Shown: positions 14,094 to 14,725 of the stretch, in pieces
Layout: each line of letters opens with the position of its first letter
Numbering within the stretch: the first letter of the stretch is position 1
Notes under the pieces: model-generated
Databases searched by the model: none
Told to the model about the DNA's origin: nothing
The model's input: only the letters and a program-made list of their open reading frames with translations
Source of the DNA: Flavobacteriales bacterium
Lineage (GTDB): Bacteria; Bacteroidota; Bacteroidia; Flavobacteriales; Flavobacteriaceae
Length of the DNA: 14,725 nt
Direction of reading: 5' to 3'
Assembly (NCBI GenBank): GCA_027033875.1
Contig: JALVKK010000092.1
Coordinates: 1-14,725 of the forward strand
Position numbers and translations under genes: made by a program

Positions 14094-14116
14094 CTTATTT
14101 TTCGGGTAAAAATAAG
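14094..14116 (-). promoter_or_regulatory. Leader hairpin directly before udk
   Basis: The 9-bp arms CTTATTTTT and AAAAATAAG enclose a 5-base loop (ACCCG on the minus strand). The stem ends 3 bases before the udk ATG, so folding would cover the ribosome landing site. It could limit udk translation, or end transcripts from the gene upstream (stop at 14165). AT-rich arms make it weak, so the role is uncertain. Confidence 0.45.
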
Positions 14117-14164
14117 ATTTTTTGTTGAATTATAAAAACAAAGTATTTTTATGATTATTGTAGG

Positions 14165-14725
14165 CTATCTACCCCAACGTTTTTGCGCTCTTTTTCGCAT
14201 TCTTTTTTCGTTTTTTCGTTTTATTTTTTCTTGACGTCTGCGTATTTTTTCTTTTTCTTTAAACATTCGTTCTTGACGTTTTTTTACGAGTCTGCTTTGC
14301 GTATTGCCACGACAGCCCATACCGACTTCACGTCCGCGACGATGAAAAAAGACATCGAAACTCAATCCGACGTAATCGCCTTTTTGAATGAATTTACCGG
14401 TAAAATCAGGGATATTCTTGAAGTTTTTGAAGCTATAAGTGCCGGGATATTGATCAACAAAACGATGTTTGTAAACAACGGATGTTTGAACCATAACCGG
14501 TCTGAATTGAAAATACCAGCCTGCTTTTGCAACAAAATCTACATTCCAACTCCCCGGATTTTGAACGCTTGTGATGTAATAATCATCGTAAGATTCGCTT
14601 ATCGTAGCCCCTTTGGTAAGCTCTATCTGGATACCGGTATCTAAACTTAAAGTGTAGCGGTCAATCAAAAAATTGCGATATTCCAACAATAACGGCATGG
14701 AAAAATTAAAAACGGGACTGTACGA
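14165..14725 (-). CDS. Outer-membrane barrel-like protein with basic C-terminal tail (5' end outside the window)
   Basis: The frame is open to the right edge of the window, so the ATG at 14698 is likely internal and the true start lies outside. The visible 186 residues alternate in beta-barrel fashion (RYTLSLDTGIQIEL, WNVDFVAKAGWYFQF, VMVQTSVVYKHRF) and reach a last aromatic strand, GDYVGLSFDVFF. Instead of stopping there, as barrels usually do, the chain continues with RGREVGMGC and about 45 residues made almost only of Lys, Arg, Glu and Gln, ending KRWGR. Such a tail could sit in the periplasm and bind peptidoglycan, lipopolysaccharide phosphate or nucleic acid; this is inference. It lies 74 bases upstream of udk on the same strand. 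No family was recognised. Confidence 0.75.
   Translation of the reverse strand, partial: SYSPVFNFSMPLLLEYRNFLIDRYTLSLDTGIQIELTKGATISESYDDYYITSVQNPGSWNVDFVAKAGWYFQFRPVMVQTSVVYKHRFVDQYPGTYSFKNFKNIPDFTGKFIQKGDYVGLSFDVFFHRRGREVGMGCRGNTQSRLVKKRQERMFKEKEKIRRRQEKIKRKNEKRMRKRAQKRWGR

Noticed and set aside
14183..14644. Plus-strand reading frame of 153 residues opposite the barrel-like gene
   Set aside because: Its Phe/Ser-rich start is the complement of the Lys/Arg/Glu-rich tail. The minus frame has convincing barrel strands and continues past the window edge.

Overview
The window looks like a chromosomal segment from a member of the Bacteroidota, most likely a flavobacterium or close relative. The evidence is the AT-rich composition, short signal peptides that end in 'AQ' or 'SQ', a methylmalonyl-CoA mutase small subunit of the Bacteroidota type encoded just after a uridine kinase and an FtsB/DivIC-like gene, YwqK/MORN_2 surface proteins, and one perfect TAnnTTTG promoter-like box. 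No rRNA, tRNA, CRISPR array, transposase or phage gene was seen. This taxonomic placement is an inference from gene content.

Layout. At the left edge, the end of recN (DNA repair) runs rightwards and meets a shared two-way terminator. Everything else is on the minus strand and is described here in the direction of transcription, from right to left. (1) 14725-10713: a cut-off outer-membrane barrel-like protein with a very basic tail, then a tight cluster of uridine kinase, FtsB/DivIC-like protein, methylmalonyl-CoA mutase small subunit, and a DnaQ-type exonuclease joined to a decayed GIY-YIG-like segment. (2) 10712-10255: a 458-base mosaic of short palindromes and simple repeats with no credible gene. 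(3) 10254-9304: a nitronate monooxygenase/FabK-family flavoprotein. (4) 9303-8962: a 342-base spacer with promoter-like and operator-like motifs in front of a LytTR transcription factor (8961-8170). That factor's receiver domain has lost its phosphorylation site. (5) 8055-7516: a six-helix membrane protein. (6) 7375-6632: an outer-membrane beta-barrel protein. (7) 6549-1380: two adjacent paralogous secreted MORN_2 proteins with FlgT_C/CsgG-like C-terminal regions, followed by a two-helix coiled-coil membrane protein. (8) 1308-955: a small secreted protein.

The most unusual parts are the 6549-1380 cluster, which looks like a cell-envelope system of unknown function, and a 47-base hairpin element present twice (1327-1373 and 8077-8123). 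Both copies lie about 20 bases in front of a minus-strand start codon, and their only difference keeps the minus-strand RNA stem as a G-U pair. The LytTR protein could be a regulator of nearby envelope genes, but nothing in the sequence shows this directly. All functional calls come from reading motifs; no database search was run.
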